From CAZNPL01 sp964574815 (GTDB lineage Bacteria; Planctomycetota; Phycisphaerae; UBA1845), in the NCBI GenBank assembly GCA_964574815.1, contig CAZNPL010000007.1:62001-126000 (forward strand): 64,000 nt of DNA, in the 5' to 3' direction. Shown piece after piece: positions 1 through 8,613 of this stretch. Each line of letters begins with the position of its first letter. The first letter of the stretch is position 1. The position numbers were made by a program, and so were the translations under genes. Under the pieces are notes generated by a model that did no database searches, was not told where the DNA came from, and saw only the letters and a program-made list of their open reading frames with translations.

Positions 1-474
1 ACGTTCGACGGCGTCTTCCGGCGACCGTGAAACTTCGAGTACCCCGGCCGATTCGTAGCGATCGAATCCCGACTCCGGACCCCGGCCCAGAAGAATCACG
101 TGCCTGCCGTTTTTCAGAGCAAGGGCGATCTCCGACATCGTGCCGGCACCACCCGGGCAGGCAATGACCACGTCGCTCGACAGCACGTTGATGACGTTCC
201 GCGCATCGCCCATCCCGGTGACAGCGGCGAAATCGAGATCGTCCGACGCATCGTGCGCGTCCCGGCCGGGCAGAATGCCGATCACGGTTCCACCGGCCTC
301 GCGAGCGCCGCGCGCCGAAGCGGCCATCACGCCGACGTTGCGACCACCATTGAGCAGAACCCAGCCGCGCTCCGCGATGAGTCGACCCAACCGACCGGCC
401 GCCGCCTCAACCTCGGCTGTCACATTCGCCCCGCCCATCACTCCTACAACGGGCCGGCGCCTCGCCTCTCCCAT
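1..474 (-). CDS. LOG-family (TIGR00725-like) nucleotide-binding protein, C-terminus cut by window edge
   Basis: The reverse strand from the ATG at 474 stays open to the window edge (158 codons). It has the two signatures of the Rossmann-like LOG/TIGR00725 family: a GGRNVGVM glycine-rich segment near residue 40 and the PGGAGTMSEIALAL segment near residue 115, which in LOG proteins forms the nucleotide-binding core. Members include cytokinin-riboside phosphoribohydrolases and related proteins of unknown substrate; this TIGR00725-type group has no settled role. It is transcribed divergently from the NifU-like gene. Longer forward-strand reading frames over the same DNA are antisense shadows with no family resemblance. 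Family assignment is firm; function is not. Confidence 0.85.
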   Translation of the reverse strand, partial: MGEARRRPVVGVMGGANVTAEVEAAAGRLGRLIAERGWVLLNGGRNVGVMAASARGAREAGGTVIGILPGRDAHDASDDLDFAAVTGMGDARNVINVLSSDVVIACPGGAGTMSEIALALKNGRHVILLGRGPESGFDRYESAGVLEVSRSPEDAVER

Positions 475-635
475 AGCGTCCGAATCCTCTCTGGCCGATC
501 ACGCAGCGTCCAAGGCCCTCCAAGCTGTCACGGCCCCTCGCTCACCACGCACACCACCGCACGGTTGAGAGTGTACCGGCTCGGTCTTAGAATGCCCATG
601 TCGGCTGAATCCGAACCAACGTGAATGCGAAGAGG

Positions 636-905
636 ATGAACGTGGCCGCGCGGAAAGACCAGGCTGCCCGGAAGCGACAATCGATCAGGGAGCGTGTGGC
701 CGCAGTGATCGACCTGATCCGCCCTGCCATCCAAATGGACCGCGGCGACGTGGAGCTGCTCGACGTGGACGAGGCGGGCGTGGTGCACCTGCGACTTCAT
801 GGAGCGTGCGTGGGCTGCCCGTCCAGCGAACTGACTCTCACGATGGGCATCGAGCGGAATCTCAAGAGGCACGTGCCCGAGGTCACGGCGGTCGTCTGCA
901 ACTGA
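636..905 (+). CDS. NifU C-terminal-domain iron-sulfur scaffold protein
   Basis: A protein of about 90 residues consisting only of the NifU C-terminal domain, with the conserved cysteine pair in the segment GACVGCPSS. Stand-alone Nfu-type domains carry or transfer Fe-S clusters to apoproteins in the cytoplasm; the two cysteines bridge a cluster between two subunits. Start choice is uncertain: GTG 621, ATG 636 and GTG 642 are all in frame, and the GAGG at 632-635 is correctly spaced only for GTG 642. The group II intron ends 5 bp after the stop codon. Without the intron the SDR gene would follow with a gap of only about 20 bp, so the two may once have been co-transcribed. Confidence 0.85.
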   Translation: MNVAARKDQAARKRQSIRERVAAVIDLIRPAIQMDRGDVELLDVDEAGVVHLRLHGACVGCPSSELTLTMGIERNLKRHVPEVTAVVCN

Positions 906-950
906 CCCCAGTCGGAGTAGGAATCATGATTGCTCATGACCCCCTCCACA

Positions 951-983
951 GATCCCAGCGAGCGGGACTACCGCACTGGGCTC
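951..983 (-). other. Group II intron domain V hairpin
   Basis: A 33-nt hairpin reading GAGCCCAGTGCGG, a short TAGT loop, then CCGCTCGCTGGGATC. It sits directly after the maturase stop codon, where the catalytic domain V (AGC triad) is expected. The base opposite the triad G is A rather than the common U; I recall the same GGATC ending in related introns, so it may still be functional. Domain VI with the branch-point A follows (about 950-911). Confidence 0.75.
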
Positions 984-988
984 CTGCC

Positions 989-2464
989 TCAGGTAATGAC
1001 GCCCATGCGACGCAGGGGATAGGGATGACAGATGCGGGGCAGAGGCAACCATTGCGTGATGAGCCGACGCATTCGGTCCCAGGTGACGCGACCCTTGTGG
1101 CTTCGCCGCGCCAAGGCGCGATGCCAGAGTCTGCCGACCTCGAACCGGAACACGCACAGCGCCCGGCTGTTCATGGGGACACCGTAATAGCGAGTGTGCC
1201 CGCTGACGACCGAACGCAACCACTGCCCTACTGCCGGGATCGAGTCGTGCCAGCGCCGCCGAAGCTCGGCCTTCACCGCCTTCAGCTTCGCCTGCAACCT
1301 GCTTCGCATCGTCTGCCGCAACACCGTGAAGCGCCCGTTCCTCTTCTTCCCGCAAATATGCGTGAAGCCCAGGAAGTTGAACGTCTCAGGCTTGCCCTGA
1401 CCGTCCCGCCTTCGTCGTTCGGCCGCGAGCGGCCCGAACTCCAGCAGGCGGGTCTTGTCGGGGTGCAACTCCAGTCGGAACTTGCGGAATCGCTCCCGAA
1501 GGTCCGTCAAGAACCGCTCGGCCTCCGATTTGTCTTGGAATCCAACGACGAAATCGTCCGCATAGCGCACAACGATCACGTCGCCTCGCGCCTGCGTCTT
1601 CCTCCACCATTGAACCCAGAGGTCGAACACGTAGTGGAGGTAGATGTTCGCCAACAGCGGCGACACGCTGCCGCCTTGCGGCGTCCCCTCCTCCCTGCGC
1701 GTTCGCGTCCCGTCCTCCAGCACGCCCGCGTTGAGCCATTTCTGGATCAGCCGCACGACGCGCCGGTCCCCGATGCGGTGCTCGAGGAACTTCACCAGCC
1801 AGCCGTGGTCGATGGCGTCGAAAAATCCACGGATGTCGGCGTCGAGCACCCAGTTCACCTTCTTCGTCAGCAATCCGGTGTACAGGGCGTCCAGCGCGTT
1901 GTGCTGGCTGCGCCCCGGCCGGAAGCCGTACGAGAAGCCCAGGAAGTCGGTTTCGTAGATGGCGTTCATCACCTCGACCGTGGCCCGCTGGACAATCTTG
2001 TCTTCCAGCACGGGCACACCGAGCGGCCGCTGCCGCCCGTCGGCTTTGGGGATGTACACCCTGCGAACCGGCTTGGCCCGGTACGCGCCGCGTTTAAGCC
2101 GTTCGCTGAGGTCGAGGAGGTTCTCCTCCAGCGCCTCGCCGTAGGCTTTCCACGTCTGCCCGTCCACGCCCGGTGCGGCATCCCGCCGGAGGCGGAAGTA
2201 CGCCTCCCGGAGCATGTCGGGGTCGTAGATGTGGTGCAGCAGCGCGGTAAACCGCATCCTGCTATCCTTCTTTGCCGCTTGACGTGTCCGCTCCAACGCA
2301 CTGGGCGCGCTGTCCCGGCACGGAGTCCGGAGCGCGTTTTGTTGGGGCGGATTCCCTTTGGCCAGGCCCCTTCCCTCCGCCCCCTCCGCGACCGATCGCT
2401 CGGCGTTGTTCGAGAGCTTCGCAGGTACTACGGGCCTGTCCGACTTCCCATGTTCGTTCATCAT
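989..2464 (-). CDS. ltrA: Group II intron reverse transcriptase/maturase
   Basis: About 491 residues with the retroviral-type RT fingers/palm (IPKADGRQRPLGVP, FSYGFRPGRSQH, TPQGGSVSPLLANIYLH) and the catalytic VRYADDFVV box near residue 300. A thumb/maturase X domain follows, and a C-terminal segment ending in the family-typical HPYPLRR. There is no HNH endonuclease domain. The ORF extends upstream to 2566, but the conserved family N-terminus MNEHGKSD begins at the double ATG at 2464/2461. The protein splices its own intron RNA and drives target-primed reverse transcription. It is full length without frameshift, so the intron could still be mobile. Confidence 0.93.
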   Translation of the reverse strand: MMNEHGKSDRPVVPAKLSNNAERSVAEGAEGRGLAKGNPPQQNALRTPCRDSAPSALERTRQAAKKDSRMRFTALLHHIYDPDMLREAYFRLRRDAAPGVDGQTWKAYGEALEENLLDLSERLKRGAYRAKPVRRVYIPKADGRQRPLGVPVLEDKIVQRATVEVMNAIYETDFLGFSYGFRPGRSQHNALDALYTGLLTKKVNWVLDADIRGFFDAIDHGWLVKFLEHRIGDRRVVRLIQKWLNAGVLEDGTRTRREEGTPQGGSVSPLLANIYLHYVFDLWVQWWRKTQARGDVIVVRYADDFVVGFQDKSEAERFLTDLRERFRKFRLELHPDKTRLLEFGPLAAERRRRDGQGKPETFNFLGFTHICGKKRNGRFTVLRQTMRSRLQAKLKAVKAELRRRWHDSIPAVGQWLRSVVSGHTRYYGVPMNSRALCVFRFEVGRLWHRALARRSHKGRVTWDRMRRLITQWLPLPRICHPYPLRRMGVIT

Positions 2465-2838
2465 CGGCGTACGTCCTTGGACTTCCCGACGCGACCCGCG
2501 GCCCCATCCGCCACGGGTGAACATGGGACCTCCCGGTTCTCGCGCGAGGTGTTTCCGCACATGCACGGGGTCTCTGACCGCGCGGAGCCTCGTTGCATCT
2601 CGCGATATCGATGCCCCGAGTGTGGCCTTCCGCCTTCTCCTACGGCGTCGGCGCTCCGGAGTAAGGTTATTTCGCGGCTCAATACCCGGCCTGCGCGTAC
2701 CCCTGTCAACGCTTCGCCCCTGCCCTCACGGACAGCAACGCATGACTCGGGGCCGCTGTGGGCCGCTAACCCTTCAACGTATGACTCTTTCATTCACTAC
2801 ACCTCGCCGGTTTATCCCGGCGCACAGGAGACGTACCG

Positions 2839-3669
2839 ATGCCCATGTCGTGGTTCATCACAGGCTGCTCCACCGGTTTCGGAAAACTCCTGGCGCAGAA
2901 GCTGCTCGACCAGGGATACAACGTCGTCGCCACCGCCCGCAACGTCGACCAACTGGCCGATCTAAAGGCTCCCGACGAGCAGAAGATGATCCGAGCGCCG
3001 CTGGACGTGACGCGTGGCGCCCAAATCACCGAGGCCGCCCAAACCGCCTTCGAACGCTTCGGCCACATCGACGTACTCGTCAACAACGCCGGGTACGGCT
3101 ACTTCTCCACGTTCGAAGATGGCGACGTCGACGAGATTCGCCGCATGTTCGAGACGAATGTTACCGGTCTCATCCGGGCCACACAGGCCTTTCTCCCGTC
3201 CATGCGCGAGCGCCGGTCCGGTACGATCGTGAACCTGAGCAGCATCGCCGGACGTGTGGCTTTCTGTCGCGCAGCTTTCTACAACGCCAGCAAGTTCGCA
3301 GTGGAGGCCCTGAGCGAGGCGCTGCACCACGAGACACGGACATTCGGCATCCGGGTGATCGTGATCGAGCCGGGGGCTTATGATACGGACTTTGCACCCC
3401 GATCGGCCGTCCGATCACCGATGCTGGCCGACCCGGAGGCGCCATACGCTCATCTGGCCGACAAGTGGTCCGACGCGTCCGCCCGGATGATGCCGGAAAA
3501 ACAGGACCCCATGGAGGTCGTCGACGGCATCATCGAGGCGGTGCTCGCAGACAAGCCCTTCATGCGAATCCCCTTCGGCCGCGATGCGGAGGCCCTCGTT
3601 ACCGAGCGGGAATCAATGTCCGATGCAGACTTTATTCGGGCGATGAGTCAACGCTACGAGGCGTCGTAG
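2839..3669 (+). CDS. Short-chain dehydrogenase/reductase (SDR)
   Basis: A 276-residue classical SDR. It has the cofactor loop TGCSTGFG at residues 8-15, NNAG at 82-85, catalytic Ser near 134 and the Y-x-x-x-K pair at Tyr148/Lys152. An Arg at position 34, after the second beta strand (TARN), favours NADP(H). It oxidises or reduces a hydroxyl/carbonyl substrate in the cytoplasm; sequence alone does not give the substrate. The ATG at 2839 has AGGAG at 2826-2830 with 8-nt spacing, and that site directly abuts the intron end. A second ATG two codons later is possible. Confidence 0.92.
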   Translation: MPMSWFITGCSTGFGKLLAQKLLDQGYNVVATARNVDQLADLKAPDEQKMIRAPLDVTRGAQITEAAQTAFERFGHIDVLVNNAGYGYFSTFEDGDVDEIRRMFETNVTGLIRATQAFLPSMRERRSGTIVNLSSIAGRVAFCRAAFYNASKFAVEALSEALHHETRTFGIRVIVIEPGAYDTDFAPRSAVRSPMLADPEAPYAHLADKWSDASARMMPEKQDPMEVVDGIIEAVLADKPFMRIPFGRDAEALVTERESMSDADFIRAMSQRYEAS

Positions 3670-3836
3670 CGAAAACAGCACTACGCCTTTTCCGCCGATT
3701 TTTCCCACGTTCGCATGACGGCGCGCCGAATCAGAAATCAGGGGCACGCCACCCGCGCCGCGACCGTTTGAATCGTAAGCTTAAGCGACGTGGGTCGTCC
3801 GTACGCTCTCATAACCACATTCCGGTGAGGTGACAC

Positions 3837-4220
3837 GTGGACACAGACGTGAACGTCAAGGAATTCGTCCCGCTCAACCGCAAGACCATCGCTCGACTCA
3901 TCGCCAACCGCCGCAGGGCCGACAACGGCTATCAGGGGCGAAGACGCCGCCGTCTGGAACGTTGGCCCTTTCCCGGCCAGCTTCAGTTGTGGATCAAGAA
4001 CACCGCCGGTGAGGAAATCCAGGTTTTCGGAACCTGCCACAATATGAACGAGCACGGCATTGGGGTAAACTGCGACTGCTACGTCGAGCCGGGAATGCGC
4101 GTTCCCATCGCCGTCCACCAGCCTGAGGCCACCTATCACGGGGAGGGTGTCGTACGCCACTGCACACCTTCGGGCCGCAGCTATTTCGTAGGCATCGAAT
4201 TCATCGGCTACATCGAATAG
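3837..4220 (+). CDS. PilZ-domain protein (putative c-di-GMP receptor)
   Basis: A 127-residue protein starting at GTG 3837 after a GGTGAGG ribosome-binding site. An arginine-rich stretch RRRRRLERW (about residues 35-43) and a later NMNEHGIG segment correspond to the RxxxR and (D/N)xSxxG motifs by which PilZ domains clamp cyclic di-GMP. The second motif has E-H in place of the usual S-x-x, so affinity is uncertain. No membrane segment or partner domain is present. A diguanylate-cyclase-type protein is encoded at 29-31 kb of this window. Confidence 0.8.
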   Translation: MDTDVNVKEFVPLNRKTIARLIANRRRADNGYQGRRRRRLERWPFPGQLQLWIKNTAGEEIQVFGTCHNMNEHGIGVNCDCYVEPGMRVPIAVHQPEATYHGEGVVRHCTPSGRSYFVGIEFIGYIE

Positions 4221-4257
4221 AGTAACTGACCTGTGATCTGCGACGGGTCACCCACAC

Positions 4258-4421
4258 GGGGTGGCCCACGTCTTCAGGGCTTGTCGATTTATTCTCGATC
4301 GCATACACGGATTGCGACTTTCGTGTCCCCGAACCCTGGGTTTTGGGTGCGCGCCAGGCGATCGAAGGGGTGTCGATTTAATCGAGGCCGATTAAATCGA
4401 CAGGCCCTTCAGACGTGGGGT
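4258..4421. repeat. Imperfect inverted-repeat element with nested perfect palindrome
   Basis: Three copies of a GAAGGG..TGTCGATTTA-type motif lie in one 165-bp non-coding block. A perfect 14-bp inverted repeat with a 4-nt loop sits at 4371-4402 (TGTCGATTTAATCG / CGATTAAATCGACA). The outer arms (about 4258-4290 and 4393-4421, CCCACGTCTTCAGGGC versus reversed CCCACGTCTGAAGGGC) also match in inverted orientation. The AT-rich core stands out from the GC-rich surroundings. It could be a MITE-like or REP-like element; the palindrome is too AT-rich and lacks the U-run expected of a simple terminator. Confidence 0.6.
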
Positions 4422-4519
4422 CACGATTTCGCGCACTACCACCTCTCGGCGAAATAGTACGAGCGGATAAAGAGCAGGAATCGCCACCCCACCTCGAAAA
4501 CGAGGCGGGCCACACGGCT

Positions 4520-5974
4520 TCAGGTGCGGGCTCGTCCCTGCTTCAGCCTCCGACGCTGCCGAGGATAGACGAGAACACACAGAACGATCGCAAGCAGTGC
4601 ATGCAATACGACGCCGGGAATTACGTTGGCCCCCTCCGGCTCAAACACCTCCATCATGACGCCGACAGGCGACAAGCCGCGAACGACGGTCGGTCCAGGC
4701 GCGGGCCGCTCCCACGCAACGCCTGCAACGCCCTCCCGGTAACCCGCGTCCAGAACAACCGGCGCGGCCCACAGCAGGCACACGTATAGCACAAGCACCA
4801 TAAGGGGCTGCTTGCCCACCGCGTAGGCGCGCGTCGCAAGCGCCTCGGCCGTTGTCAGACAAGCGACAATGACGACGGCAAGGCCAACGACGGCCGACGG
4901 CTGCCGGCCCGCGTTGTAGATGAACGCAAAGGTGACAATCAGGATCGCGCAGATCAAAGGCACAAAAACCGGGGGAAGCCGTACGTGCCCGCGCCGCCTC
5001 GTCGCCGGAGGGTGGGCGGCAGTCCGGGCGTGGGCGACCGCAATAATCGGAATCAGTGCGACGAGCATGGACAGAGCCGACGTTCCGCTACAAACCAGTG
5101 GCAAGTCGGCGATTTGCTCCCCAAAAGCAGTCAGATTGCGATCCCGGGCCAAGACCTGAGCGACGATGACGGCGGCGCTCGCCAGCCACCAGACGAACAT
5201 CAGGCCAAGCGCTCGCAAGGTGTCGAAGGCCGGCAGGTCCGGCCGCAGATACTTGCGAATCGCCGCGCGCCCCCAGATGGCCGTCACAACGGTATTGATG
5301 ACCAGCAGGCCAAGCGCATCGCCCGCACCGACCCGCGAATCTCCAACCATCAGCATTCCCGCCGCGCCGTGTGCCAAGAACCCGGTGAACACACCCAACC
5401 CCGGAGAAAGACCCATCAGCGGGCTCGTGATGAACAAAACCAGCAACACCCCAACCGGGTTGATCGGCTTCTGCCTGCCGATTCCAATCAGCACCGTGGC
5501 ACTCCACGGAAGCAGTACGACCGCGAGCAGAAAGACGTTGCCGATGAGCCATGTGTCGACGCCTTTCGTACCCCACATGATGACAAAAGACCCGAACCAA
5601 ACATTGAGAAGAAAGAGAACGAGCAAGTGCAGGTTCGGACCGAACAGGTATCCGGTCAGAACAGTGAAGCCGCGCAACGGGGAAACGCGGTGCGATTCGA
5701 GCATGCGGGTCGTCGTGTCGCGCACGAGCGCCCGGTGGATGGCGCTGCACCCCCCGGCCACCAGAATAATGAACTGAAGCCCGGTGAGCACAACCAGCTC
5801 GGCATCATAGAAAGAGGCGGCCGGCTGGTCCCTGAAAAGCTGTCGAAAACCGGCGGTGCCGCCGACGAGCAGCACCGTCCAGACCGCCGCATAGCCCCAG
5901 AGCTTGCTCGGGCCGAACAGCCGGTAGTGAAGCCATATCAGCGGATGCGGAATGGACGCGGCCCCGGTTGCCAT
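4520..5974 (-). CDS. ABC transporter permease (multi-pass membrane protein)
   Basis: A 484-residue, very hydrophobic protein with roughly ten or more predicted membrane spans, resembling ABC-2-type or ABC-associated multi-pass permeases. Its start overlaps the stop of the ATPase gene by one base (TGATG), showing translational coupling. I do not recognise a specific substrate family. The N-terminus IPHPLIWLHYRLFGPSKLWGY places a short cytoplasmic segment before the first span. It probably forms the membrane channel of the exporter energised by the ATPase gene immediately upstream. Confidence 0.75.
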   Translation of the reverse strand: MATGAASIPHPLIWLHYRLFGPSKLWGYAAVWTVLLVGGTAGFRQLFRDQPAASFYDAELVVLTGLQFIILVAGGCSAIHRALVRDTTTRMLESHRVSPLRGFTVLTGYLFGPNLHLLVLFLLNVWFGSFVIMWGTKGVDTWLIGNVFLLAVVLLPWSATVLIGIGRQKPINPVGVLLVLFITSPLMGLSPGLGVFTGFLAHGAAGMLMVGDSRVGAGDALGLLVINTVVTAIWGRAAIRKYLRPDLPAFDTLRALGLMFVWWLASAAVIVAQVLARDRNLTAFGEQIADLPLVCSGTSALSMLVALIPIIAVAHARTAAHPPATRRRGHVRLPPVFVPLICAILIVTFAFIYNAGRQPSAVVGLAVVIVACLTTAEALATRAYAVGKQPLMVLVLYVCLLWAAPVVLDAGYREGVAGVAWERPAPGPTVVRGLSPVGVMMEVFEPEGANVIPGVVLHALLAIVLCVLVYPRQRRRLKQGRART

Positions 5975-6933
5975 CAGTCCACCTGTTTCACTCCAGACCT
6001 CAAGTACACCTGTTCGAGTGTCTCATCCAGAGGCGCGAAAGAGGCCACGGGAACGCCGCTCCGGACCAGCTTCTTCAAGAGTTCGGCAGCCCGCTCGGGC
6101 GCGTCATCAAACTCCAGCATCCAGCCGCCGTCGGCCGGCCGGAGGTCGCTGACGCCCTCGACGGCGGCGATCGTGGCCTCGACGGTCTCGACGGCTTGAG
6201 CCACAACCAGCCGGTACCGGCAGCGCCCGACCGCCCGGTCGTGCAGCTCCTTCACACGCCCGAACCTCAAGAAACGGCCATGCTCGATGATCGCTATGTG
6301 CGTGCAATACTCTTCGAGGTCAGCCAGGATATGAGATGAAACGATGAGTGCCTTGTGCTGGTCGCGAAGATCGGCGAGCACCTGCCTGAACTGAATCCGG
6401 CCGGCTGGGTCGAGACCGGCGGATGGTTCATCGAGCAGAATCACGTTCGGGTTGGGTATGAGCGTGCGCGCCACCGTAACGCGCTGCCGCATTCCGCGGG
6501 ACAGTTTCCCGATCTTCTCCTGCCGCCGATCCGATAGCCAAAGTTGCTCCAGCCAGAAATCCGTGTGCTCCTCCGCGGCCTCCGGCTCCAGCCCGTAGGA
6601 GCGCGCAATAAATATCAAGAAATCGTGCACCGTGAGTTCGTCGTAGAGCGGCGGGAAGTCAGGAGCGAAACCGATGTGGCGCCGAACGTCGCCCTCCCGG
6701 CCGAACACGTGGCAACCCATCACGTGAACATCCCCGGCCGTCGGCGGCTGGAGACCGCACATGGCGCGAAGCAGCGTCGTCTTGCCCGCACCGTTGGGAC
6801 CGATCAGGCCGACAAGATCGCCGGCGTGCAATTCGAACGAGACGTCATCCACCGCGACCACCGGTCCGAACTCGACACGTAAGCCGCTGACGACCGCCAG
6901 AGTGGCAGGTGAATCGGTTTGCAGGTTTGTCAT
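5974..6933 (-). CDS. ABC transporter ATP-binding protein (exporter type)
   Basis: A 319-residue ABC ATPase. It has Walker A GPNGAGKTT, Q-loop region, an ABC signature LSRGMRQR (LSxGxxQR form), Walker B VILLDEPSAGLDP, and H-switch VSSH. The approximately 85-residue C-terminal extension is typical of CcmA/YhaQ/NatA-like export ATPases (ABC-2 systems). The ATG at 6933 was preferred to 6990 because the domain begins shortly after it and the extra upstream residues are low-complexity. It is co-transcribed with the permease gene downstream. Substrate unknown. Confidence 0.88.
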   Translation of the reverse strand: MTNLQTDSPATLAVVSGLRVEFGPVVAVDDVSFELHAGDLVGLIGPNGAGKTTLLRAMCGLQPPTAGDVHVMGCHVFGREGDVRRHIGFAPDFPPLYDELTVHDFLIFIARSYGLEPEAAEEHTDFWLEQLWLSDRRQEKIGKLSRGMRQRVTVARTLIPNPNVILLDEPSAGLDPAGRIQFRQVLADLRDQHKALIVSSHILADLEEYCTHIAIIEHGRFLRFGRVKELHDRAVGRCRYRLVVAQAVETVEATIAAVEGVSDLRPADGGWMLEFDDAPERAAELLKKLVRSGVPVASFAPLDETLEQVYLRSGVKQVD

Positions 6934-7118
6934 CACACTCAGCCGTAGGTTGCTCGTACCGGGCCATCTCCGTGCCGGCCGCGTGACCATGCTTTTACCC
7001 GCATTGGGTCAGCCGTTTCAACTCGTATGACGCCAATTGCGCCTTTTCGGCGGGGACGCTGCCAGCGGCACCTGCCGGAACGGTCACGCATCCGGGCTTG
7101 CGGTTGCTGTGCGACTCA

Positions 7119-7148
7119 TTGGATATCCGGCGCGATTTCGCGTATCTC
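7119..7148 (+). promoter_or_regulatory. Possible promoter of the enolase gene
   Basis: TTGGAT and TATCTC separated by 18 nt, with TTTCGCG just before the -10. It lies about 77 nt upstream of the enolase start. It matches the housekeeping consensus only partly, so this is a weak call. Confidence 0.3.
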
Positions 7149-7224
7149 TAGCGTCGCGCGGCCACCGACCGATAGTGAGGTTATGGCCAGACGTACGTGA
7201 CTTTCCGCTTAACGGAGCGTGCCG

Positions 7225-8514
7225 ATGTCGAGCACCATCATCGAGGTTCACGGACGGGAAATCCTGGACTCGCGAGGCAATCCGACCGTGGAGGCCGTCG
7301 TCGTTCTCGAAGACCAATCCTACGGCGAGGCCGCCGTGCCCTCAGGGGCGTCCACGGGCGAAAACGAGGCCGTCGAACTTCGGGACGGCGACAAGTCCCG
7401 CTACATGGGCAAGGGCGTGCTCAATGCCGTCGAAAACGTCAACGGCGACATTCGCGATGCGGTCGTCGGCCTCGACGCCGCTGACCAGGAACAGATCGAC
7501 GAAGTCATGATCGCCCTCGACGGGACCCCCAACAAGAGTCGGCTCGGCGCCAACGCCATTCTCTCGGTCTCCCTGGCGACCGCGAAGGCGGCGGCCATGT
7601 CGAGCGAACTGCCGCTGTTCCGGTACCTCGGCGGAGCCCGGGCCAACGTGTTGCCTGTCCCTATGATGAATATCCTCAACGGCGGGCGCCACGCCGACAA
7701 CAACGTCGACTTCCAGGAATTCATGATCCAGCCCTGGGGCGCCGAATCATTCTCGCATGCGCTCCAGATCGGGGCCGAAGTGTTCCACACCCTCAAGAAA
7801 GTGCTTGGCAAGAAGGGCTATTCGACCGCGGTCGGCGACGAGGGCGGCTTCGCACCCAACCTCAAGTCGAACGAAGAGGCCCTGGAGACCATCGCCGAAG
7901 CCGTCGAACAGGCGGGCTATAAGCTCGGCAAGGACGTGTTCATTGCGTTGGACCCGGCCGCGTCGGAAATGGTCGATGCCGAAACCGGCAAGTACAAGTT
8001 CTTCAAGTCCAACCCCTCGAAGCAGGTCGGCTCCGACGAGATGATCGATCACTGGGCCGCCTGGTGTGAGAAGTACCCCATCCGCAGCCTCGAGGATGGG
8101 CTCGGCGAGAATGACTGGGAGGGCTGGACGAAACTGACCGCCCGCCTGGGCGAGAAAGTCCAGCTCGTCGGCGACGATCTGCTGGTCACCAACACGGAAT
8201 ACCTTGCGAAAGCAATCAAGCTCAAAGCCGCAAACTCGATCCTTATCAAAGTAAACCAGATCGGCACGCTCACCGAAACGTTTCGGGCCATCGACCTGGC
8301 TACGCGGGCGGGATGGACCGCCGTGATCAGCCATCGCAGCGGAGAGACCGAGGACACCACCATCGCGGACATCGCCGTGGCCACAAACGCGGGGCAGATC
8401 AAGACCGGCAGCCTCTGCCGCTCCGACCGGATCGCCAAGTACAACCGGCTGCTGCGGATCGAGGAGCACCTCGGCGACGGGTCCGTCTACGGGGGCCGGT
8501 TCTGGTCGCCGTGA
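7225..8514 (+). CDS. eno: Enolase (phosphopyruvate hydratase)
   Basis: A 429-residue protein, the normal length for bacterial enolase, which converts 2-phosphoglycerate to phosphoenolpyruvate in glycolysis. Visible family features are the SGAST mobile loop at 41-45, acid/base Glu206 in GDEGGFAP, the lysine in SILIKVNQIGT (about 339), and SHRSGETEDT near the C-terminus. The ATG at 7225 has GGAG at 7214-7217; a GTG two codons upstream lacks good spacing. The FtsB-like gene follows after 99 bp, an eno-ftsB order seen in many bacteria. Confidence 0.97.
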   Translation: MSSTIIEVHGREILDSRGNPTVEAVVVLEDQSYGEAAVPSGASTGENEAVELRDGDKSRYMGKGVLNAVENVNGDIRDAVVGLDAADQEQIDEVMIALDGTPNKSRLGANAILSVSLATAKAAAMSSELPLFRYLGGARANVLPVPMMNILNGGRHADNNVDFQEFMIQPWGAESFSHALQIGAEVFHTLKKVLGKKGYSTAVGDEGGFAPNLKSNEEALETIAEAVEQAGYKLGKDVFIALDPAASEMVDAETGKYKFFKSNPSKQVGSDEMIDHWAAWCEKYPIRSLEDGLGENDWEGWTKLTARLGEKVQLVGDDLLVTNTEYLAKAIKLKAANSILIKVNQIGTLTETFRAIDLATRAGWTAVISHRSGETEDTTIADIAVATNAGQIKTGSLCRSDRIAKYNRLLRIEEHLGDGSVYGGRFWSP

Positions 8515-8613
8515 CCGAACCGCGGCTTGGGGGGCTGCTTTACTTGACCGGCCCGAGCGCAAGCAACGCAATCGAGCGATCGAAGGCCGACAAGAACGAT
8601 CAGGGATGATCAA

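Larger units (their letters stand above)
911..2825 (-). mobile_element. Complete group II intron inserted antisense between the nifU-like and SDR genes
   Basis: On the reverse strand the element begins GTGCGCC at 2825, the canonical group II 5' end. It carries a maturase ORF and, just after the ORF stop, has a domain V hairpin (983-951) and a domain VI hairpin ending CTACTCCGAC at 911. Total length is 1,915 bp. Removing it joins the NifU stop region to AGGAGACGTACCG-ATG, so the downstream gene keeps its ribosome-binding site. The 5' exon next to the junction reads ACGTCTCCT; a GAGAC stretch in the intron (2574-2570 reversed) could pair with part of it as EBS1, but this is weak. Borders are inferred from motif positions and have not been checked against an empty site. 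Confidence 0.85.

Noticed and set aside
100..624. Two overlapping forward open frames at the window start
   Set aside because: Antisense to the LOG-family gene; products have no motif and arise from high GC content.
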